Source of the DNA: JASTVH01 sp042862465
GTDB taxonomy: Bacteria > Pseudomonadota > Gammaproteobacteria > Pseudomonadales > Oleiphilaceae
DNA: 64,000 bases
Reading direction: 5' to 3'
Assembly: GCA_042862465.1 (NCBI GenBank)
Contig: JASTVH010000005.1
Coordinates: forward strand, 310,001 to 374,000
A model generated the notes under the pieces. That model ran no database searches. It had not been told where the DNA came from and saw only the letters and a list, made by a program, of their open reading frames with translations. Positions 9,308-17,257 of the stretch are shown in pieces (the first letter of the stretch is position 1; every line of letters begins with the position of its first letter). The translations under genes and the position numbers were made by a program.

Positions 9308-10672
9308 CTAGGCCGGTGAGGTTATTATTCTGTACTTGTCGGTCAGGTTGTAGAGCGTGGGGCGAGTCACCCCAAGCAGGCGGGCCGCCTGGGCCATGTT
9401 ATAACCGGAGCTTTGCAGGGCCTGTTGAATGGCCTTGCGCTCGGCTTCTTCGCGGACCTGTCTGAGGTTGAGAATGGCTGGATCGGCATGCTCCGAGTTA
9501 TTTGTCAGCTCCAGATCGCTGGCCGTGACCCGGCGTCCTTCGGCCATGATGGTAGCCCTTTTGACCTTATTGATCATTTCCCGGACGTTACCAGGCCATT
9601 CATGTTCCTTGATGGCACGCATGGCATCTTCGGAAAAGCACATGTTTGGGCGGTCCATCTGTTTCGAAAATTCCTTGAGCAGAGCCTGTGCGATGACGAT
9701 GGGATCGCCTTCACGCTCGCGCAGGGGAGGGACGCTCAGGGTGATTTCGCTGATGCGGTAATAGAGGTCTTCACGGAATGATTCCGAGGAAATCAGTTCC
9801 TGGACGTCGCGGTGAGTCGCACAAACCACCCGCACGTCGACATCAATCGGCTTGAGTCCACCCACGCGTTCGATAACCCGTTCCTGCAGGAAGCGCAGCA
9901 ACTTGGCTTGCAGGGGTAACGGCATGTCGCCGATTTCATCAAGGAACAGGGTGCCGCCGTGGGCCAGTTCGATTTTGCCTTTCTTGGTCTGGTTGGCACC
10001 GGTGAAGGCGCCTTTTTCGTACCCGAAGAGTTCGCTTTCCAGCAGGTTTTCCGGGATGGCCGCGCAGTTGATGGCACAGAACGGTTGTTTCGCCCGGCTG
10101 CTGAGGTCATGCAGGGCGCGAGCAAGGATTTCCTTGCCGGTGCCGGTCTCGCCCAGGATCAGCGTGGTCACGTCTGCCGGGGCGACCTTTTCCACGGTGC
10201 GGCAAATCTGCAGCATTTGCGGGCTGGAGGCAATGATGCCGTTGAGGCGCGAGTCGGTCCGGCAATCCGCCAGCTCACGGTTTTCCTGCTCCAGGGCAAA
10301 CAGGCGGAAGGCCCGGTTGACCACGAAGTTGAGGATGTCGCCGTCCAGCGGCTTCTGATAGAAATCCGATGCGCCCTGGCCAATGGCCCTGACGGCGTTT
10401 TCCTTGTCTTCCCGACCGGTCACGACGATGACTTTGGTGGTGGGTGACAGGTTCAGTATTTCTTCCAGCAGCAGGAAGCCTTCGGACGCGCCCCCTGGAT
10501 CGGGAGGCAGGCCCAGGTCGAGGGTGACCACTTGGGGTTCGTGTCGGCGCAGCATGGCGATGGCGGCTGCGCGATCCTCTGCGACGTGGATTTCAATGTC
10601 TTCAGAGAAACTCCACCGCATCTGGCTTTGCAGCCCGGGGTCATCCTCGACGATCAGTAAACGTTTATCCAC
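9308..10672 (-). CDS. prsR: Sigma-54-dependent response regulator PrsR
   Basis: A 454-residue transcription activator of PEP-CTERM genes. Residues 1-120 are a receiver domain with the acidic pair at 10-11, phosphoacceptor Asp52 (TLDLG) and Lys108. Residues about 145-380 are an AAA+ sigma-54 interaction domain: Walker A GETGTGKE at 174-181, the GAFTGA loop at 221-226 that touches RpoN, and Walker B TLFLDEIGDM near 241-250. The last 45 residues are a Fis-type helix-turn-helix (YNMAQAARLLGVTRPTLYNL). All residues needed for phosphorylation, ATP hydrolysis and RpoN contact are present. The start codon is GTG. The 253 bp up to prsK hold no gene and may carry an internal promoter. A matching sigma-54 promoter stands before the PEP-CTERM gene at 37.25 kb. 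Confidence 0.93.
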   Translation of the reverse strand: MDKRLLIVEDDPGLQSQMRWSFSEDIEIHVAEDRAAAIAMLRRHEPQVVTLDLGLPPDPGGASEGFLLLEEILNLSPTTKVIVVTGREDKENAVRAIGQGASDFYQKPLDGDILNFVVNRAFRLFALEQENRELADCRTDSRLNGIIASSPQMLQICRTVEKVAPADVTTLILGETGTGKEILARALHDLSSRAKQPFCAINCAAIPENLLESELFGYEKGAFTGANQTKKGKIELAHGGTLFLDEIGDMPLPLQAKLLRFLQERVIERVGGLKPIDVDVRVVCATHRDVQELISSESFREDLYYRISEITLSVPPLREREGDPIVIAQALLKEFSKQMDRPNMCFSEDAMRAIKEHEWPGNVREMINKVKRATIMAEGRRVTASDLELTNNSEHADPAILNLRQVREEAERKAIQQALQSSGYNMAQAARLLGVTRPTLYNLTDKYRIITSPA

Positions 10673-10925
10673 TGCAATTCCCTGATATTAATGCTGTTTC
10701 CATTGCCGAGTGCCGCAATTGGTCAACTGCTTTCCGCCACCAGTCCCTACCGGGCATGCGCGGCCGGGAGGGCGTGGCGCGGTTATACAAGAGAGCTTCC
10801 AAGAGGGCTTTATCGAGGTATTCTGCTTATTGAAGCCCAATATAGCAACGGTTTGGGCTGCCGAATACAGGCCCACCTACCGCCAGACGTGACCGAGATC
10901 ATTTTTTGTGCCCCTTTTTTTCGGA

Positions 10926-13007
10926 TCACGCCGAGGCGCTTCTCGCCACGGAGGGGGCCTCGCATAAAGGCAGCCTCACTGAGAAGCAAGAGCCGACGCC
11001 CTGTTCACTGGTCACGTCAATATTACCGCCCAGTTTGCGGATATACTCCCGCGCCTGATAGGCCCCAATTCCCATGCCGGTGAGCCCCTTGGTGCTTTCG
11101 AACGGCTTGAACAGGCGCGTCTTGATGAACTCTTCGCTCATGCCATTACCGGTATCCTGTACGAAGAGGACCACCTGGTCCTGGCTGGCCTTGAGCGCCA
11201 GCGACACCTCGCCGTCTTTCGGGGTGGCATCCTGGGCGTTCTGAATCAGGTGCCCCAGGATAGAGCGCAGTTGTGAGGGGTCGGCTTTCACCCAGATGGG
11301 CTCGCCGGAATGGCTGAAATACGGATGCGGTTCCGACTTTTGGTGCGCTTCGGTCAGGGTTTCTACCATGGAAACCAGGTTGACGACCTCTGTGTGTTCT
11401 TCGGAATCCGGGCGGCGGATGTGGTCGACCAGATTGGACATCTTGTTGACCGCGTGCTCGGTGGTTCGAATCATGTCGTCGATAAACGCCGGGTTTTCCC
11501 GGTGTCGGGGCGCGTTGCGGACCAGAAGGGAGAGCTGGGCAATCAGGGTCTTGAGGTCATGCACCATGAAGGCGGAGGCCTTGTTGACGGCCTCGAACTG
11601 CATGGCCCGGGACAGGCGGTATTGGGCATCTGCCTGGGCGAGGAAATTACACACCTGGCGGGCCACCACCCGAATGAGGTCGAAGTTTTCCCAGTTAAGC
11701 TCAACCCGGGCAAACGGCTCGCCGACCAGCACGATGCCGTACAGATCACGCCCCAGATAAAGGGGAATAACCAGCCAGTGATTGGGGAAGCCGAGGATGG
11801 CATCGGGGATTTCCAGGAGGTTATAGCGAACCGGGTCCTGTTTGTATTCTTTAAGGTCCAGAATCCACTCGCGCTCCCGGAAGAAGGTCACGATGTCGGC
11901 GTCGTCATCGATCTGGGTGTGTTTGTGGGGTGTCATGCCCACCGTGGAACTGAGAATGAAATGCCCCTCGTCATCCTTCATCCACAGTGCACCACTGTTG
12001 CTTTCAACGAGATCCGCCAGAACGCGAATGACACGTTGCGGCAGGGGCGGGTCTTCAGTGAGGTTGCTGAACGCTTCGGTAATCTTGAGCCACTCTTCGC
12101 GATAGTCGTATTTGTAATCAAAGAAATTTTGACTGATGAAGACCATTAGCCGGGCCCGGAAGCGGGCGGAACTCATCAGCAGTACGAACAGCAGCATGAA
12201 GAAGCAGAGGAAAAGCACCTGCAATGCTTCGCCCCAAGAGCCGCCCAGGGTCTGTACGTAATAGCCCCCGGCGGCGGCAAACAGCAGGTAGACCCCAGCC
12301 AGGGTCAGGGTACCGGCATGGAAGACGAGGTTTCTGGACAGCTGCAGTTCGACGGGCTGTTTGCGGGCATTGATCAGGTTTACGGCCAGTAACGGGGTTA
12401 TCAGCGCATTGGCGCCGCCCCGCGCATCCCAGAGCGAAGACGACATCTCGTTGAAGAGCAGGGCGTCGGCGTACAGGAAAAAGTCATACAGAAACAGCCC
12501 ACCGATCGCAAAGCAGAGGTATTTGATGCTGGAGCGGCTGTACATGATCGAGTTGCGCCAGATCTGCTCCACCAGGCTGAGCCCAAGCAGCGTTAGACTG
12601 ATGTGGCCGAGCAGGCGAACCCGGGCATTCACGCCATAATCCGGGGCGATCACCTGTAACAGGGTGGTCACGACCAGGAAAGCGATAATGGCCGTGGCTG
12701 AAGACCCGATAACGGTGCGCAGTCGTTGCGGGAATTCCTGTTGATAGCGCCCATCCTTGAGCAGGGCAAAGAGAACGAAAATCCAGGCCGCGTCCCGGGC
12801 CAGTTCAGTGAGGTAGCGCACTGCAAAAGGGGGTTGCTCTGAAACCGACTGTGCAGCAAGCATGGCGCCCCAGATGGCTGATATCAGGGCCGCGATGAAC
12901 AGGGCCTTGTCGGTATGGCGGCGCATGTAGCGGGTGACCACGTGCACCGCTAGCAGCCCGAAAGCGATAGCAGCAGTCAGGTGGCTTACGAAGTTGAACT
13001 CAAACAC
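10926..13007 (-). CDS. prsK: PEP-CTERM system sensor histidine kinase PrsK
   Basis: A 693-residue membrane sensor kinase. The first 290 residues contain about eight hydrophobic helices, with no large periplasmic loop. A GAF domain follows (about 310-460), then the dimerisation/phosphorylation helix with His483 in MVHDLKTLIAQL. The C-terminus is a HATPase_c domain with the N box (HLIQNAQDA), the G1 box (DTGNGM) and a GMGIG-type glycine motif near residue 650. The architecture is that of the PrsK family found only with exosortase A/PEP-CTERM loci. Its partner should be PrsR, encoded 253 bp downstream on the same strand. The signal it senses is unknown, and the many membrane helices suggest something in or at the membrane. 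Confidence 0.93.
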   Translation of the reverse strand: MFEFNFVSHLTAAIAFGLLAVHVVTRYMRRHTDKALFIAALISAIWGAMLAAQSVSEQPPFAVRYLTELARDAAWIFVLFALLKDGRYQQEFPQRLRTVIGSSATAIIAFLVVTTLLQVIAPDYGVNARVRLLGHISLTLLGLSLVEQIWRNSIMYSRSSIKYLCFAIGGLFLYDFFLYADALLFNEMSSSLWDARGGANALITPLLAVNLINARKQPVELQLSRNLVFHAGTLTLAGVYLLFAAAGGYYVQTLGGSWGEALQVLFLCFFMLLFVLLMSSARFRARLMVFISQNFFDYKYDYREEWLKITEAFSNLTEDPPLPQRVIRVLADLVESNSGALWMKDDEGHFILSSTVGMTPHKHTQIDDDADIVTFFREREWILDLKEYKQDPVRYNLLEIPDAILGFPNHWLVIPLYLGRDLYGIVLVGEPFARVELNWENFDLIRVVARQVCNFLAQADAQYRLSRAMQFEAVNKASAFMVHDLKTLIAQLSLLVRNAPRHRENPAFIDDMIRTTEHAVNKMSNLVDHIRRPDSEEHTEVVNLVSMVETLTEAHQKSEPHPYFSHSGEPIWVKADPSQLRSILGHLIQNAQDATPKDGEVSLALKASQDQVVLFVQDTGNGMSEEFIKTRLFKPFESTKGLTGMGIGAYQAREYIRKLGGNIDVTSEQGVGSCFSVRLPLCEAPSVARSASA

Positions 13008-13093
13008 GGTTATTGTTTTCCAGGCCGTTGTAAAAGGTGCATCGACGGCCAGTGTAACCCAGTCGCGTGAGGATGAGCAGGTCCGGGGCCGCG

Positions 13094-13381
13094 TCAGCTC
13101 CCACTCGTTTCATCGAGCAGACAGAAGGACAGGAAAGTGCTCAGCAGACTCCCGCCGACCAGAACCGGTAATAGCGGAAAGAAAAACAGGATGACTGCAA
13201 AGGCGAGCCAGATGCAGCGGGCCCGGTCCTTGCGCTGGCGGTAACTGCTGGTATTGCGCCGCAACGAATGGTGGCTGCTGTCCGGCCGCCGGTCGAAGAC
13301 ATAGTGCGGGATGGGCAAGAGCAACAGATCCTGAACCCATTGCTTGAGTATAATAAGAAATATCATGATGTTATGCGCCAA
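13094..13381 (-). CDS. Small hypothetical membrane protein
   Basis: A 95-residue protein I do not recognise. It has a hydrophobic N-terminal stretch (IMIFLIILKQWVQDLLLLPI), a basic middle rich in Arg and Ser (about 31-55) and a strong membrane segment at about 57-88. Third-position base use in this frame is like that of neighbouring genes, which supports coding. It lies 86 bp upstream of prsK on the same strand and 106 bp downstream of the SDR gene, so it could be the leader gene of the prs unit or stand alone. Its GC-rich codons make an accidental open frame less likely but do not exclude it. Confidence 0.5.
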   Translation of the reverse strand: MAHNIMIFLIILKQWVQDLLLLPIPHYVFDRRPDSSHHSLRRNTSSYRQRKDRARCIWLAFAVILFFFPLLPVLVGGSLLSTFLSFCLLDETSGS

Positions 13382-13487
13382 TCCGGGAAATGGCTTTAAC
13401 GCAGGCGTTGATCACCTGCTATCAGACTAGCAAAACCCCGGGACGGATTGGAGCATCATGGGCCGCTTTTAATGCGGCCCGGGTCGG

Positions 13488-14453
13488 CTATACCGGATCC
13501 TTGTTCTCCCGGTAGTAGCGGAAGATCTCCTTGAGGGGGCGCCTTGGGGAGAAGCCGAACTGTTCCCGGAAGCTGCGTCCGTCGATGACCACAGGGTATT
13601 TGAAAAAGTTCATCAGATAGGACGGGAAGCTGCGCATGTTGAGCCTTTTCAGCAGCGTTCGGGTTAGGCCGGGGGGCACAGACGGAATGGGAACGGTCCG
13701 GCAGCCACACAGGTCCAGGGCATGGCGGTAGGACACCCAGTCTTCGGGAGCGACATTGAAGATGCCGGGATGATTGTGCTGGTAGGCAAGCACGATGGCA
13801 TCGGCCATGTCATCGATATGGATGAACTGCATCATCGGGGAGTAGCCGATCATCGCCGGAGCACGGCGACGTGACAGCAGCGTACTGATGGTGTTGCGTA
13901 CGCCGGGGCCAACGATGTTGCAAGGCCGCAAAATGGTGATGTTGAGGTCGGGAAAACGCCACAGGTAGATCGTGGCCAGGTTTTCCAGTTCCACCGAGTC
14001 CACCAGGTCCATGGTCAGCTCGGCGCCCTTGAGGGGCGCACCCTCGTCAATCAGCGCCGGGTTGTAGGCGTTGGCGCCGTAGACGTGATAGGTGGACAGC
14101 ACGATGACGCGCTTGATGCCGTACTTGTGGCTCAGGTCCAGCAGCTTCTGTGTGCCCAACACATTGGCGTTGTACCGCCGCATGCGGGTTTCCTGACTGG
14201 ACATGATGCGGCCCAGGTGAATGACGCCATCGAAATGATACTGCTTGAAGAGATCCTCGAACACGCGCTTGTTGAAATCGATGCAGAAGCAGGGTACATC
14301 CTCGCCCAGGTAGACCTGCTCACGGAAGTCCACCGCGACCAGGGAGTAATCCTTGCGTAAGCGGTTGATGACCTGTTGGGCCAGGGCACCTGCAGCGCCG
14401 GTGATCAGAATACGGGGTTTGGAAGCCTTGCGGGATTGTTGCTTGCTCATCAA
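13488..14453 (-). CDS. NAD-dependent epimerase/dehydratase-like SDR protein
   Basis: A 321-residue extended short-chain dehydrogenase/reductase with an N-terminal Rossmann motif (RILITGAAGALAQQVI, about 13-28), an acidic residue in AVDFRE after beta-2 that favours NAD, and the LRPCNIVGPG block typical of nucleotide-sugar epimerases. The catalytic YxxxK of active SDRs is not where expected: the segment after LSTYHVYGANAYN has no lysine four residues after a tyrosine. Either another residue serves, or it binds a substrate without catalysing classical chemistry. The start overlaps the stop of the upstream acyltransferase gene by 4 bp, so the two are translationally coupled. This suggests a joint role in lipid or lipid-linked sugar metabolism; the reaction is not predictable. 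Confidence 0.82.
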   Translation of the reverse strand: MMSKQQSRKASKPRILITGAAGALAQQVINRLRKDYSLVAVDFREQVYLGEDVPCFCIDFNKRVFEDLFKQYHFDGVIHLGRIMSSQETRMRRYNANVLGTQKLLDLSHKYGIKRVIVLSTYHVYGANAYNPALIDEGAPLKGAELTMDLVDSVELENLATIYLWRFPDLNITILRPCNIVGPGVRNTISTLLSRRRAPAMIGYSPMMQFIHIDDMADAIVLAYQHNHPGIFNVAPEDWVSYRHALDLCGCRTVPIPSVPPGLTRTLLKRLNMRSFPSYLMNFFKYPVVIDGRSFREQFGFSPRRPLKEIFRYYRENKDPV

Positions 14454-15268
14454 AACAGCCTTTTGCGTTCACTCAGTCCTTGATCGATCAAATCACTGAT
14501 GGCTGATTTGACCTTGTCCACCCGTTCCGTGACCTGTTCTTCCGTCAATGATTCGTCGGAACTGAAAGTCAGCGGCTTTCCAAAGTTGAGATAGACCTTG
14601 GCGGGCAGCACGAACGGCGGCGCTACCGGCACGTAGGGGACGCCGAGCATCTTCGCGAGCGGCGCAATGTTACCCAGCGCGGGAATCGTTTCTTCACAGC
14701 CGACTACACCGACCGGGACGATTTTGGCGTTGTACTTCATGGCCAGGTGCATGAAGCCGTTACCGAACCGCTTGAGCTGATAGCGGTCGCGGTAGAGCTT
14801 GCCGGAGCCGCGGATACCCTCCGGGAACACGATGATGGCCTCGTTGTTGGCGAGCATTTTGGCGCAGTTGATGGGGTCGCCAAGTACCGCGCCGACTTCG
14901 TTGAGCAGGTTGCCCAGAAACGGCACCGTCGGGAAGAAGCGCTCGATCATGGCGCGTGGCATTCGTGGCTTGCGAGGGCGTGAGGCAATGGCATAGCCGA
15001 TCAGTAAGCCATCTATCGGCAGCTGGCCGCTGTGGTTGGCCACAATGAGCACGGGGCCGCGATCGGGGACGTTCTCTACGCCGTGGGCTTCCACCCGGAA
15101 ATACTTTTCATAGAGCTGACGCACCAGCGCCATACCGATCTTGGCGGTTTCCTTGTTGTAACCCCAAGGATCGTAACCGAGGGTGCCGACGGGCTTCTCG
15201 ATCTGATCGATCTTTTCGTCGATTTCCCGGGAGACCAGTTTCTCTTTGAGAAAGGTGCGGAGACTCAT
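14450..15268 (-). CDS. PlsC-like lysophospholipid acyltransferase
   Basis: A 272-residue glycerolipid acyltransferase-family protein. The catalytic block is ANHSGQLPID at 77-86 and the phosphate-binding block is FPEGIRGSGK further on. In this protein the histidine and aspartate are six residues apart (His79, Asp86) rather than the classical four; I have seen this NHSG-type spacing in a PlsC subgroup, so it is probably functional. There is no clear N-terminal membrane helix, only amphipathic stretches. It is the first gene of a two-gene unit with the SDR protein (4-bp overlap). Acyl donor and acceptor are unknown. Confidence 0.85.
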   Translation of the reverse strand: MSLRTFLKEKLVSREIDEKIDQIEKPVGTLGYDPWGYNKETAKIGMALVRQLYEKYFRVEAHGVENVPDRGPVLIVANHSGQLPIDGLLIGYAIASRPRKPRMPRAMIERFFPTVPFLGNLLNEVGAVLGDPINCAKMLANNEAIIVFPEGIRGSGKLYRDRYQLKRFGNGFMHLAMKYNAKIVPVGVVGCEETIPALGNIAPLAKMLGVPYVPVAPPFVLPAKVYLNFGKPLTFSSDESLTEEQVTERVDKVKSAISDLIDQGLSERKRLF

Positions 15269-15634
15269 TCAGGATTCCTTCTGGATACAGCGTTGCCGGC
15301 CATGGACTGCAAAAAATGACGCCTTGTTCTTTTTTTGTAGGACAGTCAGGCATTATACGGGGTCGCTGCGTCAAGTGTAAGCGGTTGGGCAATTAATCCC
15401 ACATGATTGATGTCAGTTTGCACGTCGGTGGTCGGACGTCTGACGTCGTAAGCAAAAGCACAGATTTGGATAACCGGCCACTCCTCATCAACACAACTGA
15501 TCACTAACACGCGAGGAAACATCTTCTTTTCGACGATCGACGACCGACGTCATAAAAAAGGTTCATCGCAGATTGGAGTGAACGCTGCCAGAGGGTCAAG
15601 AACGCGACCGCCTGCGCTTTCATGACAGCCCAAT

Positions 15635-15725
15635 CCGTCATCCCCGCGAAGGCGGGGATCCAGGGCGTATGGCTTCCAGATTGGCGGTTTGCCGCTCTGG
15701 ATACCCGCCTTCGCGGGTATGACGG
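15635..15725. repeat. REP-like inverted doublet
   Basis: Two 29-nt arms, 15635-15663 and 15697-15725, are inverted copies matching at 27 of 29 positions with a 33-bp spacer. Each arm is itself a hairpin around CCCGCGAAGGCGGG. This is the form of extragenic palindromic (REP/BIME) elements common in proteobacterial intergenic regions. No REP-associated transposase is nearby. Confidence 0.75.
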
Positions 15726-15787
15726 GGTATGTTTGGCCTCGGAGGAGAGCATTCGAAAGCGCATTTCACACTGAAGTGCGAAGAACC

Positions 15788-15816
15788 ATAAAAAAGCCCG
15801 GCGCAGGGGGCCGGGC
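15788..15816 (-). terminator. Intrinsic terminator, minus strand
   Basis: GCCCGGC at 15796-15802 pairs with 15810-15816 across 7 nt, and on the minus strand it is followed by TTTTTT (15795-15790). It ends the candidate small RNA or another short minus-strand transcript. Confidence 0.75.
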
Positions 15817-15885
15817 AGAGGCGTGCGAGTAGTATCCATGAAAGACTTCCAGTACCGGGTTCCATTGCGAAACCCGGTCTTACTA
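15790..15885 (-). ncRNA. Candidate small RNA with three GGA motifs
   Basis: A minus-strand intrinsic terminator ends this stretch and no coding gene explains it. Reading on the minus strand there is TATGAT (15897-15892) as a possible -10, then a hairpin with an 8-bp stem (15854-15861 with 15871-15878) carrying AATGGAA at the loop edge. TGGAA and ATGGAT follow, then the terminator stem. Repeated GGA in or near loops resembles RsmA/CsrA-sequestering RNAs. There is no GacA box and no good -35, so the identification is weak. Confidence 0.35.
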
Positions 15886-16148
15886 GTATTGATCATATTT
15901 TGCACACAACAAGCTTTATCTGTCGGCGATGCATACGATTTTCGAATAATGCATTCGGGTTTTCAGACCGCTTTTCAATAAGCCACGCTGCCACCAGGGC
16001 ACAAAAGGATTCTGCAATTACAGGCCGATCTATAATACAATCCGCGCAGCTTTGTAGTTCCGGGCGTCACTGGTGCATTTCACTGGCCTTGATAGGCGTC
16101 TTGGGTCCACGATAGAAGGCACGAAAGCGATCAGTTGGGAGAAAGCCC

Positions 16149-16571
16149 ATGGCAAAGAAGCCGAACGACGAGAACGCGACCGAAAAGCAGGAAACTGAAA
16201 ACCAGCTGGCCGATCGGATCAAGGGATCTGCGCGGCAAATCTGGCTGGCGGGGCTGGGAGCCTATACCAAGGCCGAAGAAGACGCCGGTCGCTTTTTTGA
16301 TCGTCTGGTTCGTGAGGGTGAGGATATCGAAAACAAGACACGCGGCGCCGTGGAGCGTCAGGTCAAGGCGGTGGAGAGCCGTGTTGGCGAGGTGAAGAAC
16401 CGCGCCACCGAATCCTGGGATCGCCTGGAAAGCGTATTCGACCAGCGGGTCTCGCGTGCGCTGCAGCGGCTGGGCATTTCCTCCCATACTGAAATCCTGG
16501 AAATGCGCGACCGGATCGAGGCGCTGGAAGCGGAAGTGGCAGAACTGAAGAAGAAACAGGGCGGCCAGTAA
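16149..16571 (+). CDS. Phasin family / PHA granule-associated protein
   Basis: A 140-residue charged, helical protein of the PhaF/PhaI phasin family, which coats polyhydroxyalkanoate granules. The family core is the segment ARQIWLAGLGAYTKAEEDAGRFFDRLVREGEDIENKTR at about 28-66 (the AGLGA...FxxLVxEG pattern). The rest is amphipathic helix, ending in a leucine-zipper-like coil (EILEMRDRIEALEAEVAELKKK). It lacks the long alanine/lysine-rich DNA-binding tail of PhaF, so it is nearer PhaI. It converges with a PhaD-like regulator gene 34 bp downstream, which supports a PHA role, although no PHA synthase is in the window. A GGGAG ribosome-binding site precedes the ATG. Confidence 0.88.
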   Translation: MAKKPNDENATEKQETENQLADRIKGSARQIWLAGLGAYTKAEEDAGRFFDRLVREGEDIENKTRGAVERQVKAVESRVGEVKNRATESWDRLESVFDQRVSRALQRLGISSHTEILEMRDRIEALEAEVAELKKKQGGQ

Positions 16572-16605
16572 GCCCGAAGGGGTTCCGCCCGGGCAGGTCG
16601 CTCCG

Positions 16606-17229
16606 TTACAGGTATTCCTGCCCCATGGCTTCCAGCATCCCGCGCTCTTCCTCCCTCAGGAAGGGCGCCACCAGCAACATGACCTGATACACCCCCCGTC
16701 CCAGATCCACCTTGTCCTTGTCATCCAGATGGCTGAGCACCTCGAAGCTCAACCAGTAGGTGATGGTGAGCGAGATTTGCTCGCACAGTGCTTCCAGTTC
16801 GCGATCGTTGGCGTTGAGCATGCCCTGTTGGCGCAGACTGTCACAAATGGTCAGCGAGGCCGTGCGCTTGCGCGCGAGGATGCGCCTGAAATGCGGTTGC
16901 AGGTCGTCGTAGCGAGAGAGGACGTTGACCAGATCCTGATAGATGAAGCGGAACCGGGCCACAGTCTCAAAGATCAGGTGCAGGAACAGCCACTGGTCCT
17001 CAACTGTGATGGTGACTTCCGGAACATCCAGGAGCTCGTTGATCTGGTGTTCATACCACTCGAAAAGCTCCCGGACAATCTCGCCCTTGCTTTTGAAGTG
17101 GTAGTAAAGATTGCCGGGGCTGATATCCATTTCATCGGCAATCTGCAGGGTGGTGACATTCGGCTCTCCACAGTGGTTGAACAGCTCAAGGCTGGTGTGG
17201 AGTATGCGTTCGCGTGTCTTCATTTTCAT
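16606..17229 (-). CDS. TetR family regulator, PhaD-like
   Basis: A 207-residue TetR/AcrR-type DNA-binding regulator. The N-terminal helix-turn-helix reads RERILHTSLELFNHCGEPNVTTLQIADEMDISPGNLYYHFKSKGEIV at about 5-52. The C-terminal domain is long and helical, as in PhaD, the TetR-like activator of pha genes in pseudomonads. The phasin gene next door supports that assignment. I place the start at 17229 (ATG after an AGGA site), because the longer open frame would run back into xthA. The ligand is unknown; in PhaD it is thought to be a PHA-cycle metabolite. It lies 28 bp downstream of xthA on the same strand and may be cotranscribed with it. Confidence 0.82.
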   Translation of the reverse strand: MKMKTRERILHTSLELFNHCGEPNVTTLQIADEMDISPGNLYYHFKSKGEIVRELFEWYEHQINELLDVPEVTITVEDQWLFLHLIFETVARFRFIYQDLVNVLSRYDDLQPHFRRILARKRTASLTICDSLRQQGMLNANDRELEALCEQISLTITYWLSFEVLSHLDDKDKVDLGRGVYQVMLLVAPFLREEERGMLEAMGQEYL

Positions 17230-17257
17230 GCCGTTGCGTCCTGCCCGGGCCCTGTAC

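Larger units (their letters stand above)
15269..16148. other. 880-bp gene-free region with REP-like doublet and candidate small RNA
   Basis: No protein gene is supported here. Open frames such as 15504-15905 (minus) run straight through the palindromic repeat and the terminator hairpin. The region holds the promoter side of the acyltransferase gene, a REP-like inverted doublet (15635-15725), a minus-strand terminator with a candidate short transcript (15790-15885), and the promoter of the phasin gene near the right end. The part 15319-15630 shows nothing I can interpret. Confidence 0.6.

Noticed and set aside
10860..10880. Possible -24/-12 element upstream of prsR
   Set aside because: Spacing of GG and GC is right on the minus strand, but the -12 part reads CGGC instead of TTGC.
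11310..12149. A 279-codon plus-strand open frame
   Set aside because: Antisense to prsK GAF and kinase regions.
15840..15900. tRNA or classical RsmY/Z gene
   Set aside because: No cloverleaf or T-arm motif, and no GacA box upstream, so only a tentative small RNA is reported.
15504..15905. Possible 133-residue minus-strand gene
   Set aside because: It reads through the terminator hairpin and the REP-like doublet, and its codon use is unlike that of neighbours.
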